From assembly GCA_938004235.1 (NCBI GenBank), contig CALKWL010000085.1, positions 1 through 41,320 on the forward strand: a DNA stretch of 41,320 nt, read 5' to 3'. The notes beneath the pieces are model-generated. The model searched no databases and was not told where the DNA came from. It saw nothing but the letters and a program-made list of their open reading frames with translations. Positions 7,760-16,002 of the stretch are shown here, piece after piece; the stretch's first letter is position 1; each line of letters starts with the position of its first letter. The translations under genes and the position numbers were made by a program. Source of the stretch: an uncultured Gammaproteobacteria bacterium. Its GTDB lineage: Bacteria > Pseudomonadota > Gammaproteobacteria > Halothiobacillales > Halothiobacillaceae.

Positions 7760-8837
7760 AATTATCCCTCCAATACAGTTCAATCAGTCGGCTCACCGGC
7801 GCGGGAAGCCCCACGGACGGCGCGTGACCGGGTTTATACCAGAGCAGACTGGCATCATCCATGAGCAAAGCTGAGGTTTTTTTGCAGCGCGCGCGGCGCG
7901 GATGAATCTCCAGGCGGTAATGACTGAAGGTATGCCGCATTACGGGCAGACGCTCGCCCGGCGCCGCCCAGGACGGAGTTTCATCCAGCGCCGACTCCAG
8001 CAGGCTGTACAGCCCCGGCCACACGCCAAGTTGAGGGCGGCGCTGCAATAACACGCCCTGCTCGCCCTCCACCAGCCACATCACCGTCTGACGCACGGGC
8101 AAGGTTTTGCGCGGTCGCGGCGAGGGAAATTCACTTACCCGCCCTGCGCGCCGAGCCGCACAATGAGCCCCATGCGGGCAAACGTCACAGGCCGGTTGAC
8201 GCGCCGTACACAGCGTCGCTCCAAGATCCATAATCGCCTGCGTGTAATCAGCCGCGCGCACCGCAGGCATAAGCGCTTCCGCACGACGCCACAACTCACG
8301 CTCAACGGACGCCTCACCCGGCCAACCCTCAATCGCAAAATAACGCGCCAGAACGCGTTTCACGTTTCCATCCAGAATCGGATAAGACAGATCAAACGCC
8401 TGCGCCAGCACCGCCCCAGCCGTGGAGCGCCCCAGCCCAGGCAAGGCTAAAACTTGCGTAAAATCGCGCGGAAACACGCCGTTAAATTGCTCAACCACCT
8501 GTTTTGCCGCTGCGTGAAGTAAACGGGCGCGGCGGTAATACCCCAATCCTGACCAATAGGCGAGAACTTCATCCTCACCCGCCTGGGCAAAACTTTCCGC
8601 ATTGGGAAAACGCAGCATAAAGCGCTGGAAAAACGGAATGACCGTGACGACCTGCGTTTGCTGCAACATCACCTCGGACACCCAGACCCGCCACACGCGC
8701 GCTTCGACATCATCAACAGGCTCCTGCCAGGGCAGGTTATGCCGACCGTGCTCACGCCACCACACCAGCAAACGTACGGCGAATGCCGCATCCTGCGCAG
8801 GCAACATGACGGATAAACTTGCAAGAGGCTTACTCAT
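7716..8837 (-). CDS. mutY: A/G-specific adenine DNA glycosylase MutY
   Basis: MutY removes adenine mispaired with 8-oxoguanine. The 373 residues include the catalytic Glu in SEVMLQQTQV (about residue 54), the helix-hairpin-helix LPGLGRSTAGAVL (132-144), catalytic Asp 156 in PILDGNVKRVLAR, and the [4Fe-4S] cysteines 210, 217, 220 and 226 in the canonical C-X6-C-X2-C-X5-C spacing. A NUDIX-like domain that recognises 8-oxoG fills the C-terminus (MRHTFSHYRLEIH). The ATG at 8837 (MSKPLASL) is the likely start; the frame stays open to 8891, but that stretch lies in a repeat. The 3' end overlaps yggX. Confidence 0.95.
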   Translation of the reverse strand: MSKPLASLSVMLPAQDAAFAVRLLVWWREHGRHNLPWQEPVDDVEARVWRVWVSEVMLQQTQVVTVIPFFQRFMLRFPNAESFAQAGEDEVLAYWSGLGYYRRARLLHAAAKQVVEQFNGVFPRDFTQVLALPGLGRSTAGAVLAQAFDLSYPILDGNVKRVLARYFAIEGWPGEASVERELWRRAEALMPAVRAADYTQAIMDLGATLCTARQPACDVCPHGAHCAARRAGRVSEFPSPRPRKTLPVRQTVMWLVEGEQGVLLQRRPQLGVWPGLYSLLESALDETPSWAAPGERLPVMRHTFSHYRLEIHPRRARCKKTSALLMDDASLLWYKPGHAPSVGLPAPVSRLIELYWRDNYEPYGELQPFEEGS

Positions 8838-8858
8838 GCAGCCATGATAGCCGCACAC

Positions 8859-9084
8859 GGGCACTTCTATAAATTCGATCAAGCCGACCAAGCTATTGAT
8901 AGGGGCAAATCAAAATACGGCGAAAAAGCGCAGCATACACGCCGTATGTGAGCGTTTTTGAGTCGGATTTTGGCGCAGCGCAAATCAGATTCGAGCGCCT
9001 CTCCTGCGCAACAGGCCTTGAGCAAGGATGCCCAAGGGGTGCAAAAACAGGACGCGCGGCTTCAGCGGAGTTATAGACGTACCC
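8859..9084. repeat. Palindromic repeat family 1, copy A
   Basis: Left end GGGCACTTCTATAAATTCG (8859-8877); right end near 9058-9084 is an imperfect inverted copy. The central core (about 8922-8953) reads GCGCAGCATACACGCC then GTATGTGAGC and has an inner CATAC/GTATG stem. The same core occurs at 9394-9425 and, inverted, near 26937-26969 and 29527-29557. It fills the spacer upstream of moaD and reaches the mutY start region. Confidence 0.8.
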
Positions 9085-9114
9085 ACACATGTATCCTAGC
9101 CCAGCAATACCGCC

Positions 9115-9342
9115 ATGATTCAAGTCAAATTCTTTGCCAGCCTGCGCGAACGCCTCGGCGTCGCCGAACGCACCCTTCCTGCCGATAACCTGCCCACTAT
9201 CCATGCGGTATGGTCAGCCGTCGCCGACTTCGAGATGCCCGCCAATCTGCTGGTTGCTGTCAACCACGAATATGTCGGGCGCGATCATGCTGTATGCGAC
9301 GGAGACGAAATCGCCTTCTTTCCGCCCGTCACCGGCGGCTAA
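9115..9342 (+). CDS. moaD: Molybdopterin synthase sulphur-carrier subunit MoaD
   Basis: MoaD is a ubiquitin-fold sulphur carrier. Its C-terminal Gly-Gly is thiocarboxylated and donates sulphur to precursor Z in the MoaE complex to make molybdopterin. The 75 residues show the family start MIQVKFFASLRERLG, a central VAVNHEYVGRDHAVCDGDEIAFFPPVTGG with the DGDEIAFFPPVxGG ending, and the terminal GG at 74-75. No moaE, moaA or moaC is nearby, which is unusual. Repeat copies of family 1 lie on both sides, the second beginning directly after the TAA. It could serve MoaE encoded elsewhere, or another ThiS/MoaD pathway. Confidence 0.92.
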   Translation: MIQVKFFASLRERLGVAERTLPADNLPTIHAVWSAVADFEMPANLLVAVNHEYVGRDHAVCDGDEIAFFPPVTGG

Positions 9343-9482
9343 GAACCTGTCCAAAGTCTCGATCAACGGATGCAGTGCAAGCGAAAAACCGAAGAAAAAG
9401 CGCAGCATAGACGCACTATGTGAGCATTTGAGGCGGTTTTTTGCACCGCAATGCGCCGTTCAGTGAGACTTTGAGCTGGTTC
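9343..9482. repeat. Palindromic repeat family 1, copy B
   Basis: It starts at the base after the moaD stop. The ends GAACCTGTCCAAAGTCTC (9343-9360) and 9464-9482 are imperfect inverted repeats that differ from those of copies A, C and D, while the core at 9394-9425 is shared. In the core stem, CATAC/GTATG of the other copies is replaced by CATAG/CTATG: both sides changed together, so pairing is kept. Confidence 0.78.
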
Positions 9483-9601
9483 CAAGAGCGAGCGTCATCA
9501 CGCTGTAACCTGCGTGCGGTTAGGTTGCCGAACGACAAAAAGCGCACACAGGCCGCGTTGAGCGTCTATATTCCAGAAGTCTACACAACGGAGAAAACAT
9601 C

Positions 9602-9910
9602 ATGAGCCTGACTAAAAAGCACCTCAAAACCCGCCCCGTGTGCAAAGCCACCTTCACTTTAGCGGCTGATGCAGCCGATGGCCGGGATGTCGTGTGGTTG
9701 ATTGGCGACTTCAACGACTGGGCGGACGAAACCTTGCCGATGAAAAAGAAGAAAGACGGCAGCTGGAGCCTGGAAATCGAGCTCGAACCCGGGCGTGAGT
9801 ACCAGTTCCTTTACCATCTTGGCGACAAATGCTACCTCAACGATGATGCGCCCGACGCCACCACTCCCAACCCCTATGGCACCGGTGAAAACTCCGTCAT
9901 CCGTACCTGA
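9602..9910 (+). CDS. Glycogen-binding (CBM48 / isoamylase N-terminal) domain protein
   Basis: A 102-residue single-domain protein of the early-set fold found in CBM48 and in the AMPK beta glycogen-binding domain. Seen: VWLIGDFNDWADETLPMKKKKDGSWSLEIEL, whose GDFNDW and W...L...DG.W blocks carry the usual sugar-binding Trp residues, then PGREYQFLYHLGDKCYLNDDAPDATTPNPYGTGENSV, a typical CBM48 C-terminus. No catalytic amylase domain is attached. GGAG lies seven bases upstream of the ATG. It is followed after 15 bases by a YeaD mutarotase, so both may belong to sugar or glycogen metabolism; a kinase-regulatory role as in AMPK is less likely. Confidence 0.85.
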   Translation: MSLTKKHLKTRPVCKATFTLAADAADGRDVVWLIGDFNDWADETLPMKKKKDGSWSLEIELEPGREYQFLYHLGDKCYLNDDAPDATTPNPYGTGENSVIRT

Positions 9911-9925
9911 GCCAGCGAGTCTTTC

Positions 9926-10846
9926 ATGAACACCATCGACCAACTCAATGCCGAATTCGCCCTCACCCAAGCCCACGGCGCAGCGCTGAGCTTTATCCAG
10001 GGTGAAGCCGATCTGCCTATCGCTGTCCTGCGCACGGCTCACGCGGAAGCGCGCGTGATGCTGCAAGGCGCACAGATCATTCATTACCGGGTAGGCGCGC
10101 AACCGCCCATCATCTGGGTCGGCGAAGAAGCCAAGGCCATTCCCGGCAAAAGCCTGCGCGGCGGAGTGCCTGTCTGCTGGCCGTGGTTCGGCGCCGGCGC
10201 AGAGGGGCAACCCGCCCACGGTTTTGCACGCAATCTGGACTGGCAGGTTGCGGGATCAAAAGCGGACGATGATTCGGTCACGCTCATCCTGGAGCTCCTG
10301 CCCAGTGAAGCCAGCCGCAAATACTGGCCGCACGACTTCCGCCTGAGCCTCGAAGTCCATCTGGCCGACAGCCTGAAAATAACCCTGAGCACCGAACATC
10401 AGGGCAGCGAAGCCTGCACCATCACCCAGGCGCTGCACACCTATTTGCGCGTGGGCGACATTGCCGAAGTGTCAATCACGGGGCTGGCCGACACCGCCTT
10501 CCTCGACAAAACCCGCGACATGCTGCGCGATGTACAGAGTGAAACGGCGCTGCGCCTTAACGGCGAGACCGACCGTGTTTACCTCGACACTGAGTCCGAA
10601 GTCATCGTGGAGGACGCCGCCCTGCAACGCCGCATTCATGTACGCAAAGACGGCAGCCGCTCGACCGTCGTCTGGAACCCTTGGGACGAAAAGGCCGGCG
10701 GATTCCCCGACATGCGCGCCGACGAATATGCCCAGATGCTGTGCATTGAAACCACCAATGCGGCTGAAGACAAGGTTCAGCTTGCCCCCGGCGAAACGCA
10801 CTGCATGGTCAGTGAAATCCTGGTCACACCGCTGACCTCAAACTGA
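9926..10846 (+). CDS. yeaD: D-hexose-6-phosphate mutarotase (YeaD-like)
   Basis: A 306-residue member of the aldose-1-epimerase superfamily, group YeaD/YMR099c, which interconverts alpha and beta anomers of hexose-6-phosphates. Seen: VMLQGAQIIHYR, PIIWVGEEAKAIPGKSLRGGVPVCWPWFG with the GGVPVCWPWFG active-site block, HGFARNLDWQV carrying the conserved His, ALHTYLRVGDI with the second His, and WNPWDEKAGGFPDM plus YAQMLCIETTNA near the C-terminus with the catalytic Glu. It lies 15 bases after the CBM48-like gene on the same strand and is probably cotranscribed with it. Confidence 0.93.
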   Translation: MNTIDQLNAEFALTQAHGAALSFIQGEADLPIAVLRTAHAEARVMLQGAQIIHYRVGAQPPIIWVGEEAKAIPGKSLRGGVPVCWPWFGAGAEGQPAHGFARNLDWQVAGSKADDDSVTLILELLPSEASRKYWPHDFRLSLEVHLADSLKITLSTEHQGSEACTITQALHTYLRVGDIAEVSITGLADTAFLDKTRDMLRDVQSETALRLNGETDRVYLDTESEVIVEDAALQRRIHVRKDGSRSTVVWNPWDEKAGGFPDMRADEYAQMLCIETTNAAEDKVQLAPGETHCMVSEILVTPLTSN

Positions 10847-10912
10847 CCCGTCGCCCTGCCCACTGTAAAACCCGTCCCGGATTTTCATCTGGGTCACTTG
10901 GGTTCGTTTCCA

Positions 10913-10939
10913 GCCACAGAGAACACAGAGTTCACGGAG
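10913..10939. repeat. GCCACAGAG-type intergenic repeat, copy 1
   Basis: This copy has the pattern GCCACAGAGAACACAGAG followed by TTCACGGAG. Related copies lie at 14545-14562 and, inverted, at 14639-14665. Such units occur between genes in many proteobacterial genomes. The rest of 10847-11025 holds only a small inverted repeat (arms 10943-10951 and 10996-11004); no gene is seen. Confidence 0.65.
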
Positions 10940-11025
10940 ATTGTTCGCCGCTTTTTAGAATCTGTTAACGATTCTTATCTTGGCTACAAATTTGTGCGGC
11001 GAACGCTTTTTGAGATACGACAGAC

Positions 11026-11062
11026 AAAAAAACCGCCGAAGATAATCTTCGGCGGTTTTTTT
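11026..11062. terminator. Strong bidirectional intrinsic terminator
   Basis: A perfect 10-bp stem (CCGCCGAAGA at 11033-11042 with 11046-11055) and loop TAA have seven A before and seven T after. It therefore works on both strands. On the minus strand it ends rpmJ, whose stop is 44 bases upstream; on the plus strand it can end the yeaD transcript. Confidence 0.93.
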
Positions 11063-11105
11063 CTGCGTACCTGGGAGAGCTTGCAAAAGCCCCCCTGTAT
11101 TACGA

Positions 11106-11231
11106 TTAACGCTGACGCGCTTTGAAACGCGGGTTGCTCTTGCAGATAACGTACACTTTGCCGCGACGGCGCACGATTTGGCAATCCTTGTGACGGGTCT
11201 TGGCAGACTTGAGGGAAGACAGAATTTTCAT
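11106..11231 (-). CDS. rpmJ: 50S ribosomal protein L36, zinc-free (type B) form
   Basis: A 41-residue protein reading MKILSSLKSAKTRHKDCQIV then RRRGKVYVICKSNPRFKARQR. It matches the YkgO-type L36 paralogue: it starts MKxLxSLKSAKTRH rather than MKVRASVK, and it lacks the full Cys3-His zinc site of the standard form. It is a component of the large ribosomal subunit. In several bacteria such forms replace the zinc-binding protein under zinc limitation. It is monocistronic with its own strong terminator. A zinc-free L31 gene also lies in the window (13349), and a 24-nt motif is shared upstream of both. Confidence 0.95.
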   Translation of the reverse strand: MKILSSLKSAKTRHKDCQIVRRRGKVYVICKSNPRFKARQR

Positions 11232-11268
11232 GTCACGACATCTCTAAACTTTTGGGCGGGTGGTACAG

Positions 11269-11292
11269 TCGACACACCTTAAAGGCATGCGC
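11269..11292 (+). promoter_or_regulatory. 24-nt motif shared with the rpmE2 leader (copy near rpmJ)
   Basis: This segment is identical at 21 of 24 positions to 13325-13348. It includes CACCTTAAAGGCATGCGC here against CACCTCAAAGGCATACGC there. Here it lies 38 bases upstream of rpmJ but on the opposite strand to that gene. A regulatory role is inference. The rest of 11232-11479 shows no gene. Confidence 0.4.
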
Positions 11293-11479
11293 TGAACAAA
11301 CAAGGTCGCGGATTTTACCGAATAAAGCGACATCATTCAACACGCTCACCCGAACCCGCTCAAAAACCTGACAGGCTGCTGAAACAAGTATCGCTGTAAC
11401 CTGCAAAGCATCCTCTCCCGGCTCGTGTGGAGTCCGCTACAATGCGCGCCCTGTCATTGTCACCCGTACACGCTGTCTC

Positions 11480-12079
11480 ATGAGCCACACCATCGTCCTC
11501 GCCACCGGGAATACCGGAAAAGTCCTCGAGTTCAACAGTCTGCTGGCTGGTCTGGGTCTAAACATCCGACCGCAATCCGACTTTGCTGTCCCCGAAGCCG
11601 AGGAGAACGGCTTGAGCTTTATCGAAAACGCACTTATCAAGGCTCGCAACGCCGCCCGACATACCGGCTTGCCCGCCATGGCCGACGACTCCGGCATCGA
11701 GGTTGACGCACTCAACGGCGCGCCCGGCATTTATTCCGCACGCTACGCCGGCCTCAACAAAAGCAGCGCAGACAACAACCGCAAGCTGCTCGAAGCCCTT
11801 GGCGACATGCCGCAAGAGCAACGCACGGCGCGCTTTCAATGCGTCATGGCTTACCTGCGTCACGCCGAAGACCCCACGCCGATCATTGCGCAAGGCACAT
11901 GGGAGGGCGTGATTCTGGATGCGCCCCGAGGCGAACACGGTTTCGGCTACGACCCGATTTTCTGGGTTCCCAACCAGCAACGCAGCGCTGCGGAGTTGCC
12001 GGAAGCCGTCAAAAACACGCTCAGCCACCGCGCCCTGGCTTTGCAAAGCCTGCTCGCACAAATGAAATCACGCCCCTAA
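11480..12079 (+). CDS. rdgB: dITP/XTP pyrophosphatase RdgB (Ham1)
   Basis: RdgB hydrolyses dITP, ITP and XTP to monophosphates and so keeps deaminated purines out of DNA and RNA. The 199 residues match the family length. Seen: the substrate-binding N-terminus IVLATGNTGKVLEFNSLL (the usual TxNxxK is TGNTGK here), FIENALIKARNAA (48-60), ADDSGIEVDALNGAPGIYSARYAG with the metal-binding ADDSG (68-72), GTWEGVI, and HGFGYDPIF (153-161). It is followed after 11 bases by hemW, a common gammaproteobacterial pairing. Confidence 0.96.
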   Translation: MSHTIVLATGNTGKVLEFNSLLAGLGLNIRPQSDFAVPEAEENGLSFIENALIKARNAARHTGLPAMADDSGIEVDALNGAPGIYSARYAGLNKSSADNNRKLLEALGDMPQEQRTARFQCVMAYLRHAEDPTPIIAQGTWEGVILDAPRGEHGFGYDPIFWVPNQQRSAAELPEAVKNTLSHRALALQSLLAQMKSRP

Positions 12080-12090
12080 CTCAACATCTA

Positions 12091-13278
12091 ATGTTCAACT
12101 TCACCAGTCTGCCGCCACTCGCGCTTTACATCCACATCCCCTGGTGCGTGCGCAAATGCCCCTACTGCGACTTCAACTCGCACGAAGCGCCCAGCACATT
12201 GCCAGAATTTGACTATGTCGATGCCATGCTGCGCGACCTTGAGCAGGATTTGCCACTCGTATGGGCGCGCCCCATCACCAGTATTTTCATTGGCGGCGGC
12301 ACACCCAGCCTGTTTTCCGCCGAAGCCCTGGATCACCTTTTCTCCGGCCTGCGCGCCCGCCTCAAGCTGCTGCCCGACATCGAAATCACTCTGGAAGCCA
12401 ACCCAGGCACAGTCGAAGTCGGCAAATTCCGCGATTTCCGCGCCCTGGGCATCAACCGCCTATCCATCGGAGTACAAAGCTTCAACGACAGCCAACTCAA
12501 GGCACTCGGGCGCATTCACGGCGCACGCGAAGCCATTGCCGCCGCCGAAGCCGCCCATGCCGCAGGCTTCAGCGATTTTAATCTTGACCTGATGCACGGC
12601 CTGCCCGGCCAAAGCCTGGCCGACGGCGAAACCGACATGCGTCAGGCCATTGCGCTCGCGCCCAGCCATATTTCCTATTATCAGCTCACCCTCGAACCCA
12701 ATACCTGGTTCTACAATCACCCGCCCAGCCTGCCCGATGACGAACACCTCGCCGACATCGAAGAAGCCGGTCAAGCCCTGCTGGCCGACGCAGGGTATGC
12801 GCAATACGAAGTTTCCGCCTATGCAAAACCGGGACAACGCTGCGCGCACAATCTCAATTACTGGGAATATGGCGATTATCTGGGCATCGGCGCAGGCGCG
12901 CACGGCAAAATCACCCTGCCCGCCGAACAACGCATCCTGCGCCGTGCACGCATCAAAAACCCGCGCGATTACCAGTTGCACGCCGGCACGCCCACCGCCT
13001 ACAGCGAAGAGCAACCCAAGCCGCTGGAAGCCGCCTTTGAGTTCATGCTCAACGCCCTGCGCCTGCAACACGGTTTCGCGCCCCATTTATTTTTAGAGCG
13101 CACAGGTCTGCCGCTTGGCCGTATCCAAGACGCCATGCAGTGCGCAGAAAGCCAGGGTTTGCTCGACTGGAACATCCAGAACATTCGCCCCACTCCCCAA
13201 GGCTGGCGCTATCTCAATGACTTGATGCAAGTTTTTTTACCCGAGAATGAAAGCGAAGGCTTGCCAAATCGGAGTTAG
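12091..13278 (+). CDS. hemW: Radical SAM haem chaperone HemW
   Basis: HemW is a radical SAM protein related to coproporphyrinogen oxidase HemN. It binds haem and is thought to deliver it to membrane proteins rather than to act in porphyrin synthesis. The 395 residues carry the [4Fe-4S] motif CVRKCPYC (Cys 19, 23, 26), GGGTPS (68-73), EANPGTVE, the INRLSIGVQSFN block and a C-terminal HemN-like domain with WEYGDYLGIGAGAHG. HemN itself is longer and has other N-terminal residues. ATG 12091 directly precedes the conserved LALYIHIPWC block; the frame is open further upstream, but that overlaps rdgB. Confidence 0.94.
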   Translation: MFNFTSLPPLALYIHIPWCVRKCPYCDFNSHEAPSTLPEFDYVDAMLRDLEQDLPLVWARPITSIFIGGGTPSLFSAEALDHLFSGLRARLKLLPDIEITLEANPGTVEVGKFRDFRALGINRLSIGVQSFNDSQLKALGRIHGAREAIAAAEAAHAAGFSDFNLDLMHGLPGQSLADGETDMRQAIALAPSHISYYQLTLEPNTWFYNHPPSLPDDEHLADIEEAGQALLADAGYAQYEVSAYAKPGQRCAHNLNYWEYGDYLGIGAGAHGKITLPAEQRILRRARIKNPRDYQLHAGTPTAYSEEQPKPLEAAFEFMLNALRLQHGFAPHLFLERTGLPLGRIQDAMQCAESQGLLDWNIQNIRPTPQGWRYLNDLMQVFLPENESEGLPNRS

Positions 13279-13324
13279 ACATGAATAATCCACGACCTCT
13301 TATCAGTCCTGTCATTGTGACGGG

Positions 13325-13348
13325 TCGATACACCTCAAAGGCATACGC
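13325..13348 (+). promoter_or_regulatory. 24-nt motif shared with the rpmJ upstream region (copy in rpmE2 leader)
   Basis: It is 21/24 identical to 11269-11292 and ends at the base before the rpmE2 start codon. It contains the likely ribosome-binding AAAGG, seven bases before ATG. It may be an RNA-level control site or simply a duplicated leader. Confidence 0.4.
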
Positions 13349-13591
13349 ATGAAACCCGATATTCACCCCAACTACCGCGAAGTCGTATTCCACGACCTGG
13401 CCAGCGGCTTCAGCTTCCTGACACGCTCCACCATTGCAGCCAAGGAAAAAATCACCTGGGAAGACGGCAAGGAATATCCCTTGGTCAAGGTTGAAATTTC
13501 TTCCAAGTCCCACCCATTCTTTACCGGCCAGCAACAGAACGTCAGCACGGCCAAGCAAGTGGACAAGTTCAACAAGCGCTTCGGTCGTTAA
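13349..13591 (+). CDS. rpmE2: 50S ribosomal protein L31, type B (zinc-free)
   Basis: An 80-residue type B L31. It starts MKPDIHPNYREVVFHDLASG and contains FLTRSTI, YPLVKVEISSKSHPFFTGQQ and VDKFNKRFGR. It has no CxxC zinc ribbon, unlike standard L31 (type A). It sits at the intersubunit bridge of the large subunit. Type B forms commonly take over under zinc shortage and are often under Zur; no clear Zur palindrome is visible here. The stop and the next gene's start share one base (TAATG). Confidence 0.96.
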   Translation: MKPDIHPNYREVVFHDLASGFSFLTRSTIAAKEKITWEDGKEYPLVKVEISSKSHPFFTGQQQNVSTAKQVDKFNKRFGR

Positions 13592-14376
13592 TGCGTCCTG
13601 CGTTTTTAGCTCTCGGGGCATCCATTATGGGTGCCCTTTTGTTATGCGCCCCCACCGCCTTTGCGCTCAACTGCCCGGCGGATCGCATTGACGAACAGGT
13701 GCGCGTGGTCGGCGTGGCCGACGGCGACACCCTGCGCCTGAGCGATGAGCGACGCGTGCGCATCATCGGCATCAACACGCCTGAGCGCGCCCATAAGGGA
13801 CACCCTGCGGAACCGCTGGCGGAACAGGCCTACGTCGAACTGCAACGTCTGGTGCGCACGGGCGACGGGCGCGTTAATCTGCGCCTGGGCGACGAGGCGC
13901 ATGACCGCTACGGCCGCGTCCTCGCCCATGTTTTTCTCACCGACGGCCAGAGCGTCGAAGCACGGATGCTTGAGCAGGGTCTGGCCAGCCGCGTCGCCAT
14001 TCCGCCCAACGTCTGGGGGCAAGACTGCTTCGCGCAAGCAGAACAGACCGCCCGCGAGGCCGGACGCGGTATCTGGGCGCTGCCTGCCTATCGTACCCCT
14101 GTGGATGCCCGCAAGCTGCCTGCTAATACCACAGGCTACATGCTGTTGCAAGGCCGGGTGGAACGCGTCGGCGGCAGCCGTCATGCGCAATGGATCAATC
14201 TCGAAGGCGGCGTCGCCTTGAAAATTGACCACGACCTGCTGCCCTACTTCCGCGACTTCAACACCAAAGCCCTCGAAGGCAAGCGCATCGAAGCACGCGG
14301 CTGGCTGACCCGCCCCGGCGGCAAGGAACCGCGCATTCGCCTGACGCATCCGTCCATGTTGCGGGTTTTGAATTAA
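13591..14376 (+). CDS. Exported thermonuclease (staphylococcal nuclease-like)
   Basis: A 261-residue secreted or periplasmic nuclease of the SNase (TNase) family. It has a signal peptide of about 25 residues ending AFA, then the OB-fold nuclease domain: VVGVADGDTLRL (DGDT 44-47), RVRIIGINTPE and DRYGRVLA (105-112). By alignment with staphylococcal nuclease, catalytic Arg, Glu and Arg correspond to R57, E65 and R109. About 90 residues after the nuclease domain (from 170, GRVERVGGSRHAQWINLEGG) look like a second small beta domain. It begins on the last base of rpmE2, an odd partner, so translation is probably coupled. Confidence 0.9.
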   Translation: MRPAFLALGASIMGALLLCAPTAFALNCPADRIDEQVRVVGVADGDTLRLSDERRVRIIGINTPERAHKGHPAEPLAEQAYVELQRLVRTGDGRVNLRLGDEAHDRYGRVLAHVFLTDGQSVEARMLEQGLASRVAIPPNVWGQDCFAQAEQTAREAGRGIWALPAYRTPVDARKLPANTTGYMLLQGRVERVGGSRHAQWINLEGGVALKIDHDLLPYFRDFNTKALEGKRIEARGWLTRPGGKEPRIRLTHPSMLRVLN

Positions 14377-14382
14377 GGAGAT

Positions 14383-14528
14383 GCTGATTTATTCCATCCA
14401 TGGAATAAATCAGCTCGCTTATCGCGGTACACGCCCGCGATAAGCTCTCACGAATCAAAGACTTCCGTCTTTGATCGTGTTGGGGCATCCTGCCCCAAGC
14501 GGGAAACGCTGAATAAACCAGCGTTTCC
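14383..14528. repeat. Tandem array of five perfect hairpins
   Basis: Five inverted repeats follow each other within 146 bases. Arms: 14383-14397/14400-14414 (15 bp), 14417-14427/14435-14445 (11 bp), 14454-14462/14467-14475 (9 bp), 14480-14487/14491-14498 (8 bp) and 14502-14511/14519-14528 (10 bp). All arms are perfectly complementary, and the stem sequences differ from one another. It starts seven bases after the thermonuclease stop. No ORF is present. It could be a structured RNA or 3' mRNA element, or several inserted small palindromes. Confidence 0.85.
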
Positions 14529-14544
14529 TTGAATCTTACTGTCA

Positions 14545-14665
14545 GCCACAGAGGACATAGAGATGAGGACTGACTTGGCACCCTCTCCCCTCGCTACGCT
14601 CTCCCCCCGGTGAAAAAACCAACCCAACAGCTATATATCTCTGTGCCCTCCGTGTCCTCTGTGGC
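14545..14665. repeat. Inverted pair of GCCACAGAG-type repeats upstream of maeB
   Basis: GCCACAGAGGACATAGAG at 14545-14562 faces an inverted copy at 14639-14665, which ends GTGTCCTCTGTGGC just before maeB. The same unit occurs at 10913-10939. The roughly 75 bases between the arms hold no gene but include a T/C-rich stretch (CCCTCTCCCC). Confidence 0.65.
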
Positions 14666-14683
14666 AAAAAAATGGAAAACACC

Positions 14684-15925
<1,242 letters not shown>

Positions 15926-15931
15926 TTGCCT

Positions 15932-15999
15932 TGTAGGTGCGAATTCATTCGCACATCCATACATCACAGGGTATCCGTGCGAATAAATTCGCACCTACA
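15932..15999. repeat. TGTAGG...CCTACA repeat family 2, copy 1
   Basis: Arms 15932-15954 and 15977-15999 are 23 bp with one mismatch. Each arm is itself nearly palindromic (GTGCGAATTCATTCGCAC). It fills the spacer between the maeB stop and the exonuclease start three bases later. Confidence 0.8.
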
Positions 16000-16002
16000 T
16001 TT

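Noticed and set aside
11232..13348. Zur operator for zinc-free L31 and L36
   Set aside because: I see no GTTATA-type palindrome upstream of either gene; the shared 24-nt motif is not palindromic, so Zur control is not claimed.
14383..14528. Possible CRISPR array
   Set aside because: The hairpins have unrelated sequences and no regular repeat-spacer period; no cas genes are near.
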